NCBI GenBank assembly: GCA_026214975.1
Contig: JAOBSW010001127.1
Span: forward strand, 1-64,000
From: Gentiana macrophylla
Taxonomy: Eukaryota; Streptophyta; Magnoliopsida; Gentianales; Gentianaceae
DNA: 64,000 bases
Reading direction: 5' to 3'
Position numbers and translations under genes: made by a program. Shown in pieces: positions 1 through 12,711 of this stretch. Positions within the stretch are counted from its first letter, which is position 1. Each line of letters opens with the position of its first letter. Under the pieces are notes generated by a model. It searched no databases and was not told the DNA's origin. It saw nothing but the letters and a program-made list of their open reading frames with translations.

Positions 1-3000
1 ATACACCACAAATTTGCCTTACATAGTTATTGATGTACTATGATACGCTCTGAACTCATTTAAGATATTGGTTGCAAAATAACGGTTTCGTTGTAATGAA
101 AAACAGAAGTCTACAAAAGATGCCTCGTATTTGTGGATAATAGGTGAATTCGGTTCACCCCACTTCCGTAAATATAGACATTTAGAATTTAGTGCTTGAA
201 GGTAGGGTGGAAATTTTGCGTACGTTCGAGTCGTGAAATATCTTAATGCATTGAGTAAAAGAGTTGGTTATAAAACTCATAAAATGAGAGAATAGCGGCT
301 ATCTTGTCAAACTCGATTGCGATAAGTCTATAAATAACAACCTTAGATCTTGAAGTATTTGTACTCAAGATGTTCTGAATATTTTATTCAACCCATCCAA
401 CACCGGAAGTTGGTGATAACACTAATAAAAACTACTAAACTAGATCGGTATATCAATCACGAGAATCTTTGTGGGAGTATGGTTTGTCTATTACCCATTC
501 ACCGGGACCTTGCGGTCTATAGGTAGATTGATGACCTATAGTCCTTCATGGGCTCACTGTAGGATCGATCATAGAGGTTGGTTTAAAAGCCATAACACTG
601 TGAATGGGTTTGATACTCAGGATTTACATTGAAACTCTTGTTGAACCACCTAAGTATCTCGAGGCCCAATGGGAGTAATTGGAACTACGGAGAATAGTCG
701 AATGAATATGAAAGTTTAACTTTCAACACAAAGCTAAGTAATTTAGGGGTGATTCCAAAAGGGTGAAAGTTAACCGGACCATGATCTCTCTTACCGCTCG
801 GTCTTGTGATTTAAAGTCGAAGCGGGAAATAAGGAGTGATTCCTAAGAATTCCTTGCCAAACAACGGATGAATTCATTCCGAGAACATAAGGAGTTTTAG
901 CTAAGAACAAATAAGCGTATTACGTTAAAAAAGCCGAGAAAAATGAGGTGATTCACACAAGACCTTTTTGCGAGACTAACGGTATCTTAATTTATTCGAG
1001 ATAGAACCTTTGGTAGGATGCTGCCATAACTTATATCCTTTGAGGATTAAAGCAAACCTTTAGGTCATTTCAAAGTCATATATTTTAATATGTGGACTTG
1101 ACCGGATGTTGATAAGTCTTTCGTAGATTGGGCGCAATATTAGTGAAGTAGTATGTAGATTATTCTTTGTGAATGGTAACTTTGAAGCTTGATTTGGGCT
1201 TGACATGGGTGTGTTATCGAAGTGAGGGTCTTACATGCGGGGATTCATTCTAAAGGATTTGATTCGCTCAAATTCACGAGAATCAATCATTGGCAATCCT
1301 ATCCATTCACACAGTTAAGATATTCTTGCTTTAATCGGCATTCAACGATGTGAGTGAGCCTACTACCTCTCGAGAATGGTTATCTAAACTTTGAGGATGA
1401 ATACGACGAAATGGGATGTTTGTGAATCCTCAAGTTTATTTTGGAGAATGAGAATAATATGTTAGTATATTGAGGTGCAAACTAGAATATAAGTGATGAC
1501 ATTGATTACGACTTTGGTCGATTAAGGATGATCGTTAAGTCGATCTCGTCCTCGATGTTGAATCAAAGGCATATTGAAATTGTACCACTGATTAGATGGA
1601 AAGCGACATTTCAATCCCAAAGATCGACTCAAGCCAGCCAACCTACGATCGGTGTACCAAGTCACATGGTGTTGATTTTAAATGCAGTGCCGGGTCAGCG
1701 GCCTACCCTAGCGGCATACTCGGTCGTGCCAGAAACTGAATTACTTGGATGCGCTCGGAGGTATGAATCGAGGACATGTATCACTTGTTTTTATCAAGTA
1801 GGAGAATGTTGTAGATATAGATATAAAGGTGTGCTCTAAAACAATTAATCCACTTGCCTTTCGTGCAAGTGGGAGATTGTTAAGTGTAGTGCCGAAAGAC
1901 AATTATCTAATTGGTTTAGGATAGAATTAATAATTCATCTTATTATATGCATGTATACTTATAATTAAGACACTACTAAAAACCTAAGTACCTCGTTTAT
2001 GTAATCACATAACTTCGGTGTATGGCTATACACAAGTGGATTGAGTTAGTGAGATATACTTAAAATTAACTTAGTCCGTAGCATTTATTGTGTCTGATAC
2101 GGGTCTCATGATTAATTTCGCGTTTATCATGAACACTTTAGGTGTGTGGTCTTATCCGGTTTGTTGGTAATAGGAGTACCTAGTGGGGCATTTATATATG
2201 ATAATAATCATATTGAAGTTTTGGGTGATTGATTTGAGTTCTCGATCTAATACCGTAATTGAGAAGTCTTATCGAATCACAAGATGATCATATATGGATT
2301 AATCTCAATCTGAGGTGATCACAAGCATTGGTTAGACTAGGTTAGGGTTTGATGTGTTAGTAAGGATCACCGTAATATGTGGTCCAACACTTCCTCGTTG
2401 TCTCTATTCTAGGATGAGTGAGTAGTATGTGCTATCACAGATATGGAATCCATTCCTTCCCTCGGGAAGTAGACAGACAGTTCCCTTATTTGTTAATCCT
2501 AGAAACTTATCGATGAGCTCAGTTCATATTATATTAGTTATGAACTAATTGATCACCTAGAGGTTAATGGTAAATAAGGATAAGATGTTTCGAGAAGGGT
2601 CTATGGAGATATCGAATCGAAATGAGCGATCTATGGAGGATTTATCCGTATGTAATGATTATATCAGTGGACACTTTCGACTCATAGTTGAGTATAAGTT
2701 ATCTATATTCGGCGAGTTCGATTTGGGTTTATGGTGGTGTAATCTACGGAATTAATAGATTGAATATTATTGTTAGATTACGATGAATAATTTTATTTAA
2801 TTTATTGTAGCCCCTACGAATATGGGTCCATGGTCCCAGCGTGGCATCTAATATAGAATATCGATTCTCGTCATTTCACCTCAATTGTAATTAAATAATT
2901 GGATTGGACTATTTAATTGATATGTGGATTAATTGTTTAGTTGGACTAAATAATTAAATACATGGAAAATAAATTTTAAGTGGACTTGGCCCAATGTGCC

Positions 3001-3092
3001 AAAATTTCGTGTGACCTAATATTTTTATTAGAGTGGCGAAAATTGGTTATGTGATTATTAAGAAATTAGATTTCTTGGATAATTATTTAACA
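1..3092 (+). mobile_element. Ty1/copia element A, 3' part only
   Basis: The window opens inside a plus-strand copia element. It is recognised by its 3' end: the purine tract AAGTGGGAGAT at 1867-1877 stands directly before an LTR that begins TGTTAAG and ends TTAACA. Around 1560-1610 a short stretch (NQRHIEIVPLIRW) resembles the conserved C-terminal HIEIRYH region of copia RNase H. Nothing convincing as pol can be read in 1-1500, so the internal part is either strongly decayed or of another origin. The 5' part lies outside the window. The element ends at 3092, where it cuts into the antisense frame X of element G, so it is younger than G. Confidence 0.6.
1878..3092 (+). repeat. 3' LTR of copia element A
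   Basis: LTR of 1215 bp bounded by the inverted hexamers TGTTAA and TTAACA, with a polypurine tract immediately upstream. The partner LTR and the left TSD copy are outside the window. The bases following the LTR are TGTGA, the expected TSD if the partner is found. Confidence 0.65.
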
Positions 3093-3576
3093 TGTGAAGA
3101 GGAGCGGAGAGCTTAAGGGGTTAAGGTCGACCTTTCGATGGTCGGCGTTACGCAATGACTCGGCGAGGCGGATCTTGAGGACCTAATGCTTGATGTCAAG
3201 TCGGAAAGTGGCCGCCACTGAGTTAAACAAACCGTTGGAAAAGAAGCCTTGGGCAAATAGCCTAAGAAAAATGTTTGTGAAAGCTCCGGCCACGAAAGAT
3301 AAGGTTTCCTAAAGCAGTTGATTCCGATGAGATCGACCTCGCTGGGGGTGGGGATGGTGAGAAGGAGGCTCGCCTTCCTACAAAATCTAAGGTGACCGAG
3401 GCTCAATGAAGGACCGATGCCTCTCTTCAGGAGAAATCTCAGCTCCCATCTAAAGATAAATCTAAGGACGGAACTCCAGTCTATGGTAAAGGTAAGAATC
3501 CAGCCGGCCAGTCGAGTTCGGCAGGCGTGACCGTAATAGTGCCTTTCTCACAGTGCGCCGTGAGAACTAAGTAGTA
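3093..3576 (+). pseudogene. X part 1: N-terminal remnant of antisense ORF of Tat element G
   Basis: Plus-strand coding-like DNA with a lysine- and serine-rich frame (for example KDKSKDGTPVYGKGK), broken by several stops. It is cut on the left by copia LTR A and on the right by solo LTR E, and continues at 16614. It has higher GC than the flanking LTRs. The role is unknown. Assignment to one gene with the other X pieces rests on order, strand and position, since each break falls exactly at a retrotransposon with a TSD. This piece is the least certain of the four because no conserved domain can be read in it. Confidence 0.4.
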
Positions 3577-4549
3577 TGATGCCTTGTGTAAGTCACTTAT
3601 ACTAGCAAAGTACTAGGTCAATCGTAGAATAGCAAAGGCGAATCAAGGTCGATCCCACAGAGACAATGTAACTAAAGTATAAGCGATTCTAACTTTGGCG
3701 AGAAGGCAGAATCGGTCATTGACCAACAATAAACATAAAATAAACATGGTATTCCTCCCCCATCCCACCTATCTACTAAGCTTGGTCTAGTTAATCCTTA
3801 TGTTTACTTCCCCCACATAATTTCCTTAAACTAATCGAGCGTTTTAATCCGATTTTAGCCATGTGTGCATCTTTAATCCTATCGGCTTCCCTTTGTAAGG
3901 ATAGCGAAAATAACCTCACCGTTGGTTGTATTAGTTCATACGTACTAAGTTTTGGAGATGCGGAACAAGACCGAAAACCTCCACTAGCGACTAACGACTA
4001 TGACTAGCACGTTCTGAGGATCCATCAAGACAATGTCTAATTAACACTTCACTTTAAAGTCCTTCATTTCATCGAAAGTAAATCACCAAAAAGCTCAAAG
4101 AAGATTTATTTCATCAAAATTGTATAATATTGTAATGTATAATATTATGATCTATTGTATGAATATACTTGATTTCTCTTGCTTTATATAGATACATTAG
4201 CCGACTTATGACTCAAATAAACCTAACCAACCTAGTAGATCGGAAGACTTGATTTCTTGTCATCACGCCCTCAGTTAATTGGGCCAAGTCCACGGTTTAT
4301 CGGGCCTATTTTTCTTCCTTTTTAGCGAGTCTCTTTCTGGAATTTCTCCACTTGGCCCAATGCTCTTCTCTTGGTCTAGATCCGTTCTTAATTTCTCTAT
4401 ATACAATACATCCTAAAAAGTGCATAAAATAAGACAAAAGCATTACCAATTCCTCGGAGAATGACATAGATGTAGAATTATGAACTTGGGAACATGCACT
4501 TGGTGTTTAAGATATATTCTTCACAATACTTGAGGCCTATCTACCTTCT
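3577..4549 (-). repeat. Solo gypsy LTR E, first segment
   Basis: Starts TGATGCC and carries, near its left end, the block CTAGCAA..ACTAGG..GAATCAAGGTCGATCCCACAG that also stands at the same end of the LTRs of B, and reverse-complemented in C and F. This places E in the same Athila-like LTR group, with sense on the minus strand. It is interrupted by copia element D and resumes at 16554. The two parts total about 1.03 kb. No internal region adjoins it, so it is a solo LTR. Confidence 0.6.
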
Positions 4550-6308
4550 TGTTGGTCCCTTGGAAAGGTGACACAAGTTTAGAGAGGGGTGAATAAACTT
4601 GTCACCAAAAACTAGGTTTAAAACAATTAAGGTTCCGTTTCAACTTGTGGAGTTAAGTTCACTAAGCGAGTCTAAATCAAGTGACTTATAACAAAACTAA
4701 GTCAACTTTGTAGCGGATATAAGTTTTAGCCTTTATCTGGATCTTATTATTCTAAAAAAAGCTGAGTGTGCTAAACTGAATTTTGGTGAACATCAGTTCG
4801 TGAGCTGTGAGTTTATATAACAATCAGTTATAGTATGATGTATAAACAATAATAAATCTTGATTAAGTAAATGACTAAATGTAAATGCGTAAAGTAAATA
4901 GAGCAAGAATTATAGTGGTTCCATGTGGTGTAATCACAATGGAGTCCACTCTTCCCCTGTGATGTAGGAGGAAAATTCCACTAGAACTTTCTAAGTGCTG
5001 TGATTACAAAAAGTCTAAACAATAGTCCATCACTAATCATAGCTTCACTATCTAAACACTTGTAGGCAGGTGGGATTCTTTGCTCTGCAACTACATGAAC
5101 CAACTTTGGTCCGTGGAGGGTTGTATTGCCTCTTCACGGCTACCACCACAAACCACGATCTACCCGACTATTATCACAATTGTCCTTGGCAAATCCTTGA
5201 CCGGATTGCTTCACAATCAAAACCTTTGTTTGAAAATCAAATTTGGTGAGAATCAATAAATTGATTATTGCTTGTGGTTCTTCTAAGTGTCGATTACGGA
5301 TCGATTACTGTGTAGCTTGAACACTTGGAAGAAGTGCGGATATGATCCATTAGTGCGGATGATAGAGATTGATTAACTAGACTTTATCACAATAACGCTT
5401 GTAATCTCATAGAATTGTGTGTTTGATCCTTGGTGTCAAGTCCTATATTCATAGTGTAAGGTCAAATGTTCATCTGTTTAAATCGAATTCTATCAGCGTT
5501 CATATAGCCGTTAGTGGTCTGTTATCATCGGTGACCGTTTTGGCTTTGTCGATTACTTCATCAATAAATTACTTGGTTTGTAACATTCATATTTAATTCA
5601 TCTTTTTGGATGGTGACTATAAAGCTGTGTATCGGTCGATTTTAGGCGAGTGTATCGATTATCAGTTCTTCAATCGACTTAGATCATTAAGCGAGTTTTC
5701 AATACTACAATTATCGATTTTGTATGGCGTAATCATATTACACCATTCCTTTAAGTTATTCATCTAAGATATCATTGTCCTTATGACACTTAGGTCTTCA
5801 TAAAAGATCCATAAAGTCGGTTCGAGGCCAACCACAGACTTACGAATTCTAACTTTCTGATCTAGACTTTAGTCTTCATAGCGGAGTTTGATCCCTCAAT
5901 TCTTCAATCTTCAATTAACTAAGTGCATGTGTCCTCGAGTTATTCATCAATGAGTTTGTTCCCACAACTCTTCAATCTTCTAGATAATTCAACCGAGTCT
6001 GTGACCCTTAGTGAACTTACCTTCTTGATTACGGTGAGATTTTCGAGTTTTATAGTAAACACTTTAGTTTTGGTGGTATCGATTTTCTAGATGATTTCAG
6101 TTTTTAGTTTTGCGACACTCTAACTATTACGATTGCTTGCGATTATAACCTATACAATTATCAGGACTACTAATAAATCCTATACATTCGATTCTAGACA
6201 TCTTTTAGCTTTTCACTATAACAGCTAGCTTCAGCACTTCATCAATGGAAACATATAATTAAACAAATGTGATGAATCATCATCAAAACATAACTTTTAT
6301 TTCCAACA
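4550..6308 (-). repeat. 3' LTR of copia element D
   Basis: 1759 bp, starting TGTTGG and ending CCAACA on the plus strand. It matches 14789-16548 along its whole length. Differences cluster at CAG/CTG sites: for example AAGCGAGTC near 4655 stands where the other copy has AAGCTGAGTC. Confidence 0.9.
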
Positions 6309-6322
6309 ATTTCCCCCTTTTT
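6309..6322 (-). promoter_or_regulatory. Polypurine tract of element D
   Basis: On the minus strand AAAAAGGGGGAAAT directly abuts the 3' LTR. This is the plus-strand DNA priming site for reverse transcription. Confidence 0.8.
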
Positions 6323-7008
6323 GATGATGCCAAAACTCACCTAAAAAGAAAAGCTTAAAGATAAAAGACAATGCAACACAAGGTAAAACTGGAAACTAGA
6401 TTTTATTAAGAATTCAAAAACTGGAATTAGTTACACATTTGATATTAAAAATTGGAATATAAGCTAAACAGCTTTTTGTGTAACTAAGATAAACTTCTTT
6501 TCTTTGTCATGAAGACGATAATCATTTTCTAGTTTTGAGTCTTCCTTGTGGTATGTTTTGAGATAATCCACTTGGCTAGATAGCTTTCACTTTCTCCATA
6601 GAGCTAACTTGGGAAGGTCAGTTTCATCCTTGTAGTAGTCTTCAAATTCTGCAACATCAGCCTTCATATGTTCTCTCTTATCTTTGATTTGATGTTTCTC
6701 TTGATCCTCTTAATCTTCTTGTAATTGGCCATCTTACGATTATGATAATAATCGGATAAAAAATAGACAAGATATTCTTCATATGTTTTGTCTATGTATT
6801 TAGCTTTGATTTTGTTATGATCGTGACAAACTTCATCCATGAGAACTTTTGTAAAGTAGCTCTTCTTTCTTAGTTGGTTGTACTTTGAAATGAGTGCTCA
6901 TCGATTAGTTCTCTTATATTCCTTATATACGGATCTGCTGCTTGATTGCATTTCTTGATTATGCTTCAAGCTTGACTTTCCCCTTTTGGCATCATATAAG
7001 CCGATTTA

Positions 7009-8867
7009 TCAAGCGATTAGTTGCCTTTTGAGTGCATTGAAATATCTTTTTTGAAGTAAGAACTTCTTTGGTGAGTTTCTAATCCATAGATTCGGATTTG
7101 ATTGAGGTGCCATTGCGCTTGGCGTGAATTTCTCGGTCTTCCATGGTTGTTGTTTCAAGTTCTTCCTTTGGCGAGAATTTACGAAACTAAATTTGAAGTG
7201 GATTTCTTGATTATATCCAACTTTGTGTGAGCGAGACATTGTTCTCCTTCACGTAATCAGGTATCCGGAGAAGTGTGACAAAAGACCATTGTAATCTTCC
7301 TTTTGGTTGAGCATAATCTTCAAATTTTCTTGTACTTTGCTCAATTATTCTTTTGTCGGTTTCTCGGATGGATCTTCTTCTTCTTCTTCTTGGATTTAGA
7401 GGCGAGTATAATCATCAATTGCTTTGATTATCAGTTTCATACTTACGTCTTCTTGATTGTCGGTTGTCTTAGTCTCAATGACAATCCTTCCGGCTCAGAG
7501 TGTGATTTCATTGCTTGTCCTTTAGGTTGAGTGTCAAAGCTTGCAAAAGCGTACTATTTTCATCTTTTTCTTTTAATCATCATCTTTGTTATCATCTGTC
7601 TTCTTTAAATCATCCTTTGGTATAGATGATGTGGGTGATTCTTTTCTACGAGCTATTCGTTTAATCTCTTATAGTAGTTGGTGAGAAACTCATTCATATG
7701 AAATAGAGCATATAAGTCTTTAACTTCAAACTTCTCCTTTAATAGCTTTTTCACTTTGTAAAATAGCTTCATGAAGTCTTGATAAAGCGATTGATGTCTG
7801 GTGTTGTTGAAATTCTTGTTGCTCTTGGTGATGTCCATGCTTGAAACTTGTTTCTCTGGTATCTTCTGCTTTATGTGAGAAACAATTTCAGTAATCATAC
7901 TGCTCTTTTGTCTGACTTCAGTTGTCAGTTGTTCCCCCTCAGTTGGTGCTAACTGACTTGAAGTACCTAGGAACAAACACTTTTCAAGCGCCTTAACTTT
8001 CTCCGAGTCATCTTTTCGGCTTGATTCCTTTCGGTTGAGCAACTTTCTTTGAGACACGGTTTTCTTATTGGCTTGAGGTTGGGAAGTCTTGAGATTCTTT
8101 CTGGATTGGACTAGTCTTCTTTGTTTTTATGGATGCATCATCGGTTTGTGTAGATCGTGGCGGATTTGTTCCATCCGTTTCCTATCCACTGAGTCATTCT
8201 ATATAATGTTGAATAATTAATTTGAATGTCTTATTGCTTGAAATCTTCCTTGATTTGTCTTCTTTCGGCTTAGGCTCTATTGACACTTGGTACTTGACTA
8301 AGTGTTGCTTCTTGATCTGAATGAACACATAGCCTGCCCAGTTGAACTCAAGTTCATCAGATATATTCCATCTTCAAAAAATCTATTTAGCCACTTTGTA
8401 TCGACCAATAGCGGTTTTGCTTAACCATTTCTTTGAGTCCAAACTCGGGCTTAATATTCTTGACATGAGTGTCAACAACTGTTGGTTCCTATGTTGTTGA
8501 GATTTGAGTGATAAAGGATTCCCTTTTGAGTGGCAAACAGCCCAAGTCTATTAATTTCACAAGTGGTTCCTTGAAATCAAATATAGGTGTCGTATGATTT
8601 CTTCATTGGCGATTATCCTTTCTCCACGAACCTTTGTCACGGGAGGAGGTCCTTATCAATCTCACATTCTCCCAGGCTGCAAAATCCTTTCAAGTCATGA
8701 CCATTTAGAATTTTACTTCGAATATTTTTAGGTCCTTGAAGATTCTACATCTTTTTGCAAATATGGCTTGCAAGAAGAGTGTGGTTCTGAGATCTTCATA
8801 TTCTTCAAAGAGAGGCTATCTAATTAAGTGATTAACCTTTCTTCTTGTGATTGTTTGGAGGCGCCAT
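7009..8867 (-). pseudogene. Additional ORF between pol and 3' LTR of element D
   Basis: A broken minus-strand frame begins at an ATG at 8867 (MAPPNNHKKK). It includes a readable stretch (residues EIDKDLLP, then VTKVRGERIIANEEIIRHLY) near 8680-8590. A 134-residue open segment at 8057-7653 is rich in K, E and S and ends with a likely helical region (KVKKLLKEKFEVKDLYALF). A final open segment lies at 7239-7009. SIRE-type copia elements are known to carry an extra frame at this position, often called env-like. I see no signal peptide or membrane segment here, so an envelope role is not supported. Function is unknown. Confidence 0.5.
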
Positions 8868-9337
8868 TAAAGAAATTTTCTAAGTTTGAAGAAATTTTGA
8901 GAGTAATAAAATTTACGGCTTTTGGGAGAGACAAGGTTTGAATATTACTTTTGTGAAAGGGAGGATATGCTAGAAGTTAGATAAATAGTGGAGAAGTGCT
9001 TGGCGGTTTGTGATCTTGGTACACAATTTTACGAAGGATTTGTACCAACTTTTCAAATTCCGTGATGGTTTGTATAACCAATATATATCTTGTCGACATT
9101 CTTGGGGGTGTACATGATAGGTTCTAGCGAAGCGGAGGTAATTGTCGATGTAAGCGTTGTCGGTTTTATCCTTTCAATTTTTGACTTGCTTTATTGGATG
9201 AAAATTGGGTTGATGTCGATTCTGTCATTCTTTCTTTGTTTGATTAGTCAGTTTGAGATTGTTGGTGTCAATGAGTGATCTATCAAGTGAGCGCACCCAG
9301 CATGACAAAGATCAATCCCGCCAGCGCATCTATAAGC

Positions 9338-10960
9338 TTAAAGCGACATAGCGACTTTGATAATGCCTATTTCCCGGCTCTCAGTTTTGCAAACCTTTCT
9401 TTGACGAGAGGTTTGGTAAAGATGTCGACCAAGCGATCTTGATCGGGACATAGAAAGCGCAACATCCTTTTTCTCCACATGATCCCTTATGAATTGATGT
9501 CTCACATCAATATGTTTTATCTTGAGTGCAAAAGCTGGATGGTCAATTATGGAAATTGCACTTGTATTATCACACATTCTAGGAATCAATCCCTTCTTTG
9601 TCTCTGTAATCTCTTAGCTGTTGTGTGATCCATAAAACTTGAGCACTGTGACTTCCAAGCGCAATATACCCATCTTCAACTTTTGATGTCGAAATTGATT
9701 TTGCTTCTTGCTAAACCATAACACAAGTCTATTTCTAATAAGCGACATGTGCACGAAGTACTTTTCATGTCCACCTTGCATCTGCATAGTGAGTCTGAGT
9801 AGGATATCGGTTTGAATTCTCCTTCTCTTGAGTACCATATCCTACTCATACACGTGTCTTTCAAATACTTCAAGGTTCTTTTGAAATAGGTGAGATGACT
9901 TTCTTTTGGTCTTGTTTGAAATCTAACCTGAGACACCAAGCTTGCAAAGGATATATACTGGTCTACTTGTTGTGAGGTAGAGTAAGCTTCCAATCATTTT
10001 TCTATAGAGTTTGATCCATATCCTCGCCATCCTTATCTTTATCTAGCTTTGATGTTGGTTACAATAGGTGTTGCAATGCCAGTTGATTTCTCCATTCCAA
10101 ACTTCTTGATCAATTCTCTTGTATACTTAGTTTGGTGAATGAAAATTTCATCATCCATCTGTTTTACTTGTAAACCAAGAAAGTAATTTAATTCTCCCAT
10201 CATACTCATCTAAAATTTGCTCTTCATTAAACTTGCAAATTTTTCATAGAGTTGTTCATTTTTAGATCTAAAGATAATATCATCAAAATAGATCTGAACA
10301 AGGAGAGTACTTTCTTCAACTTTCATCTGAATAAAGTTTTGTCTATGGTACCTTTGATAAATCCATTGTCTACTAGAAGCGAGATAGAGTTTCATACCAA
10401 GCTCTTGGGGCTGCTTGATCCATCTGAGCTTTTCGGTTTAAAGACTTTATCGACTTGATCTTTAATTTCAAATCCAGGGGTTCTTTGTACATAAACTTCT
10501 TCTTCAAGTAATCCATTTAAAAATGCACTTTTGACATCCATTTGATATACCTTGAACTTTTATGAGCTACAAATGCAAGAAAGAGTCGATTGCCTCCCGT
10601 CTTGCAAGCTGGGGCATAAGTTTCATCGAAGTCAATCCTTCTTACTTGTGAATATCCTTTAGCTACAATCTTAGCTTTGTTCGATAATATTTCCATATTT
10701 ATCAATCTTGTTTGAATACCCATTTGGTGCCGATGATGTTCACATAGTGCGGCTTATCCACTAATTCTCAAACTTGGTTTCTTTAGAACTCATTCGATTC
10801 TTCTTGCATGGCTAGTATCAATCTAGATCTTTCCAAGCTTCTTCTATTTCTTTAGGTTCATTTTGAGGTAAGAAACATGCAATCATAGCATCTAGTTGAT
10901 GTCGAACACCTGAATGAAAATCACCTATCACATGTTCTTCAGGGTGATCTCTCATCCATT
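9338..10960 (-). pseudogene. Reverse transcriptase and RNase H of element D
   Basis: Minus-strand pol, read in several frames. RT signatures: NKAKIVAKGYSQ and DFDETYAP (10723-10517), then YFDDIIF at about 10290, the polymerase catalytic motif with F in place of the usual V. The RNase H region has KESHLTYFKRTLKYLKDT and GEFKPISYSDS (9993-9676), followed by CDNTSAISI and KHIDVRHQFIRDHVEKKDVAL (two adjoining parts, 9589-9338). The order integrase before RT is diagnostic of Ty1/copia. It makes cDNA from the element RNA in cytoplasmic particles. Several frameshifts make it non-coding as given. Confidence 0.85.
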
Positions 10961-11165
10961 GATGTACTGGGGGTTGCATCAAAGGATCTACATTCTGTTG
11001 AATTGGCTCTTCATGAATTTGTTCTTGATTTCCTTCATCTTGATTGTCTTGAACTGGGTTAGTGTCGGAGTTGTTTAATTGTAAATTTACATTCGGTTGT
11101 TAGGCGAGGTTGATCTGATCTGAGTCTTACGTAATCCTTAAATTTCCAATGTCAACAAAAATTGA

Positions 11166-12152
11166 TTAGTAAAGCGGTATGGATTGAGAAACTAGTTCTT
11201 GTTTGTCTTTAGTTATCCCACCAGGAAAGTTTGGTTCATCGAATACTACGTGTATAGATTCTTCATGCTTAAGTGTCCTTTTGTTCAATACTCTGAATGC
11301 TTTGCTGACACTTGAATATCCCAAAAATATTCTTCCATCAGCTTTGGGATGAAAAACATGAAGTTGATCCTTTCCATTATTGTGTATTAAACACTTGATT
11401 CCAGAGGCATGAAAGTATGAAACAATTGGTTTTCTTCCATTCCAAATCTCATAGGGAGTCTTTTCATGTCTCTTGTTCATGAGTGCTATGTTCTGTGTGT
11501 AGCAAGCTACGTTAACTGCTTCTATCCAATATCTTTCAGGCAGTTTTGATTCACAGATCATGGTCCTTCCTACTTCTTTGAGAGTTCTATTCCTTCTTTC
11601 AGCTACTCCATTCTGTTGAGGCATTGTTGTGGCTTCAAGTTGATGTAGCACTCCATTCTCTTCACAATATTCAATGATTACATTGTTGAGAAATTCAGTT
11701 CCATTGTCTGATCTTATCTTGACCACTATAACTCCTTTCTGGTTTTGGAGTCTCTTCGGGAGTTCTGTTAGCCATTGCTTGGTTTCACTTTTCTTTGTCA
11801 AGAAAATTACCCAAGTATATCTTGAATAATCATCTACCACCACCAATGTATACTTATTTCCGCGATCTTTGATTGGTGTGGTGGTCCAAATAAGTTCATA
11901 TGTGGAAGTTCTAGGACTCTTGGCGTTGAATCTTTGAGATTTTGTCTTGGCGGCTTTTACTTGCTTTCCTTTTTGGCAAGCATCACATAAGCTATCCTTC
12001 TTGTAAGAAATCTCAGGTAGTCCAATTACTAACTTCTTTTTAACCAGTGTGTTGATGTCATCAAAATTGAGGTGACTCGGTTTACAGTGCCATAACCGGT
12101 GACCGATTTGGTATTCACAAGCAAACAAGTTTTCGAGACTGCTGTAGGCCAT
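11166..12152 (-). pseudogene. Integrase of element D (328-residue open segment)
   Basis: The longest open segment of the element. Zinc-binding HHCC: H22, H27, C56 and C59. The catalytic core has VVDDYSRYTW (105-114), second Asp in RSDNGTEF (D149) and the Glu in QQNGVAERRN (E185). The stretch expected to carry the first catalytic Asp (usually HMDLFGP in the family) reads ELIWTTTP, so that residue is missing through a small indel. The chain goes on to the copia-specific tail with GRIFLGYSSVSKAFRV (about 279-294). It inserts element cDNA into chromosomes. The missing Asp would inactivate it unless it is a sequencing error. Confidence 0.9.
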
Positions 12153-12711
12153 TCTACAACATACATGTTCTCTTTTCTTCTTCCAGCAAGAACTACTTGG
12201 TATGCTGTTTCACTAACAACAATGCAGAATCCACTTATAAAAAATGACTATGTATCCTATGTCACAAAATTGGTAGTCTTTGGCGAGAATGTAGTTTAAT
12301 CCTTCCACATAAGATACATTCTGATTGTGAGTCCATTTACGATCAAAGTTTCATAACCTCTTGTGTATCCACGTACTGTCCTTACTTCCAAAGTTGACTT
12401 TTGGTCCATTCTTGGCTACAAAATAAGTCGGACATACTTTGCTCTTTGTCATGTGTCTTGACATCCTTTGTCAAAATACCAAATATCCTGCAATACAAAT
12501 TAATAGGTTTTGGTACTCAGTTTGGAGTCCATGAAAGTCGGTTATCGAGTACAACTCGGGGATATTTCCATAAGGTCTTCTCTGGAAATTGTTGAACTTA
12601 TTTTCATATATAACCCACACTCCCATAGTGTCTATGTTTGAATTGTGTCTTATTTATATGATTTCTCAAGTCTTTGAAGGTGAGGCTGGTTTCCATGATG
12701 CTTTATATTAT

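Noticed and set aside
1..1500. Search for copia pol in the first 1.5 kb
   Set aside because: No RT or integrase motif could be read in any frame on either strand. Left as decayed internal DNA of element A.
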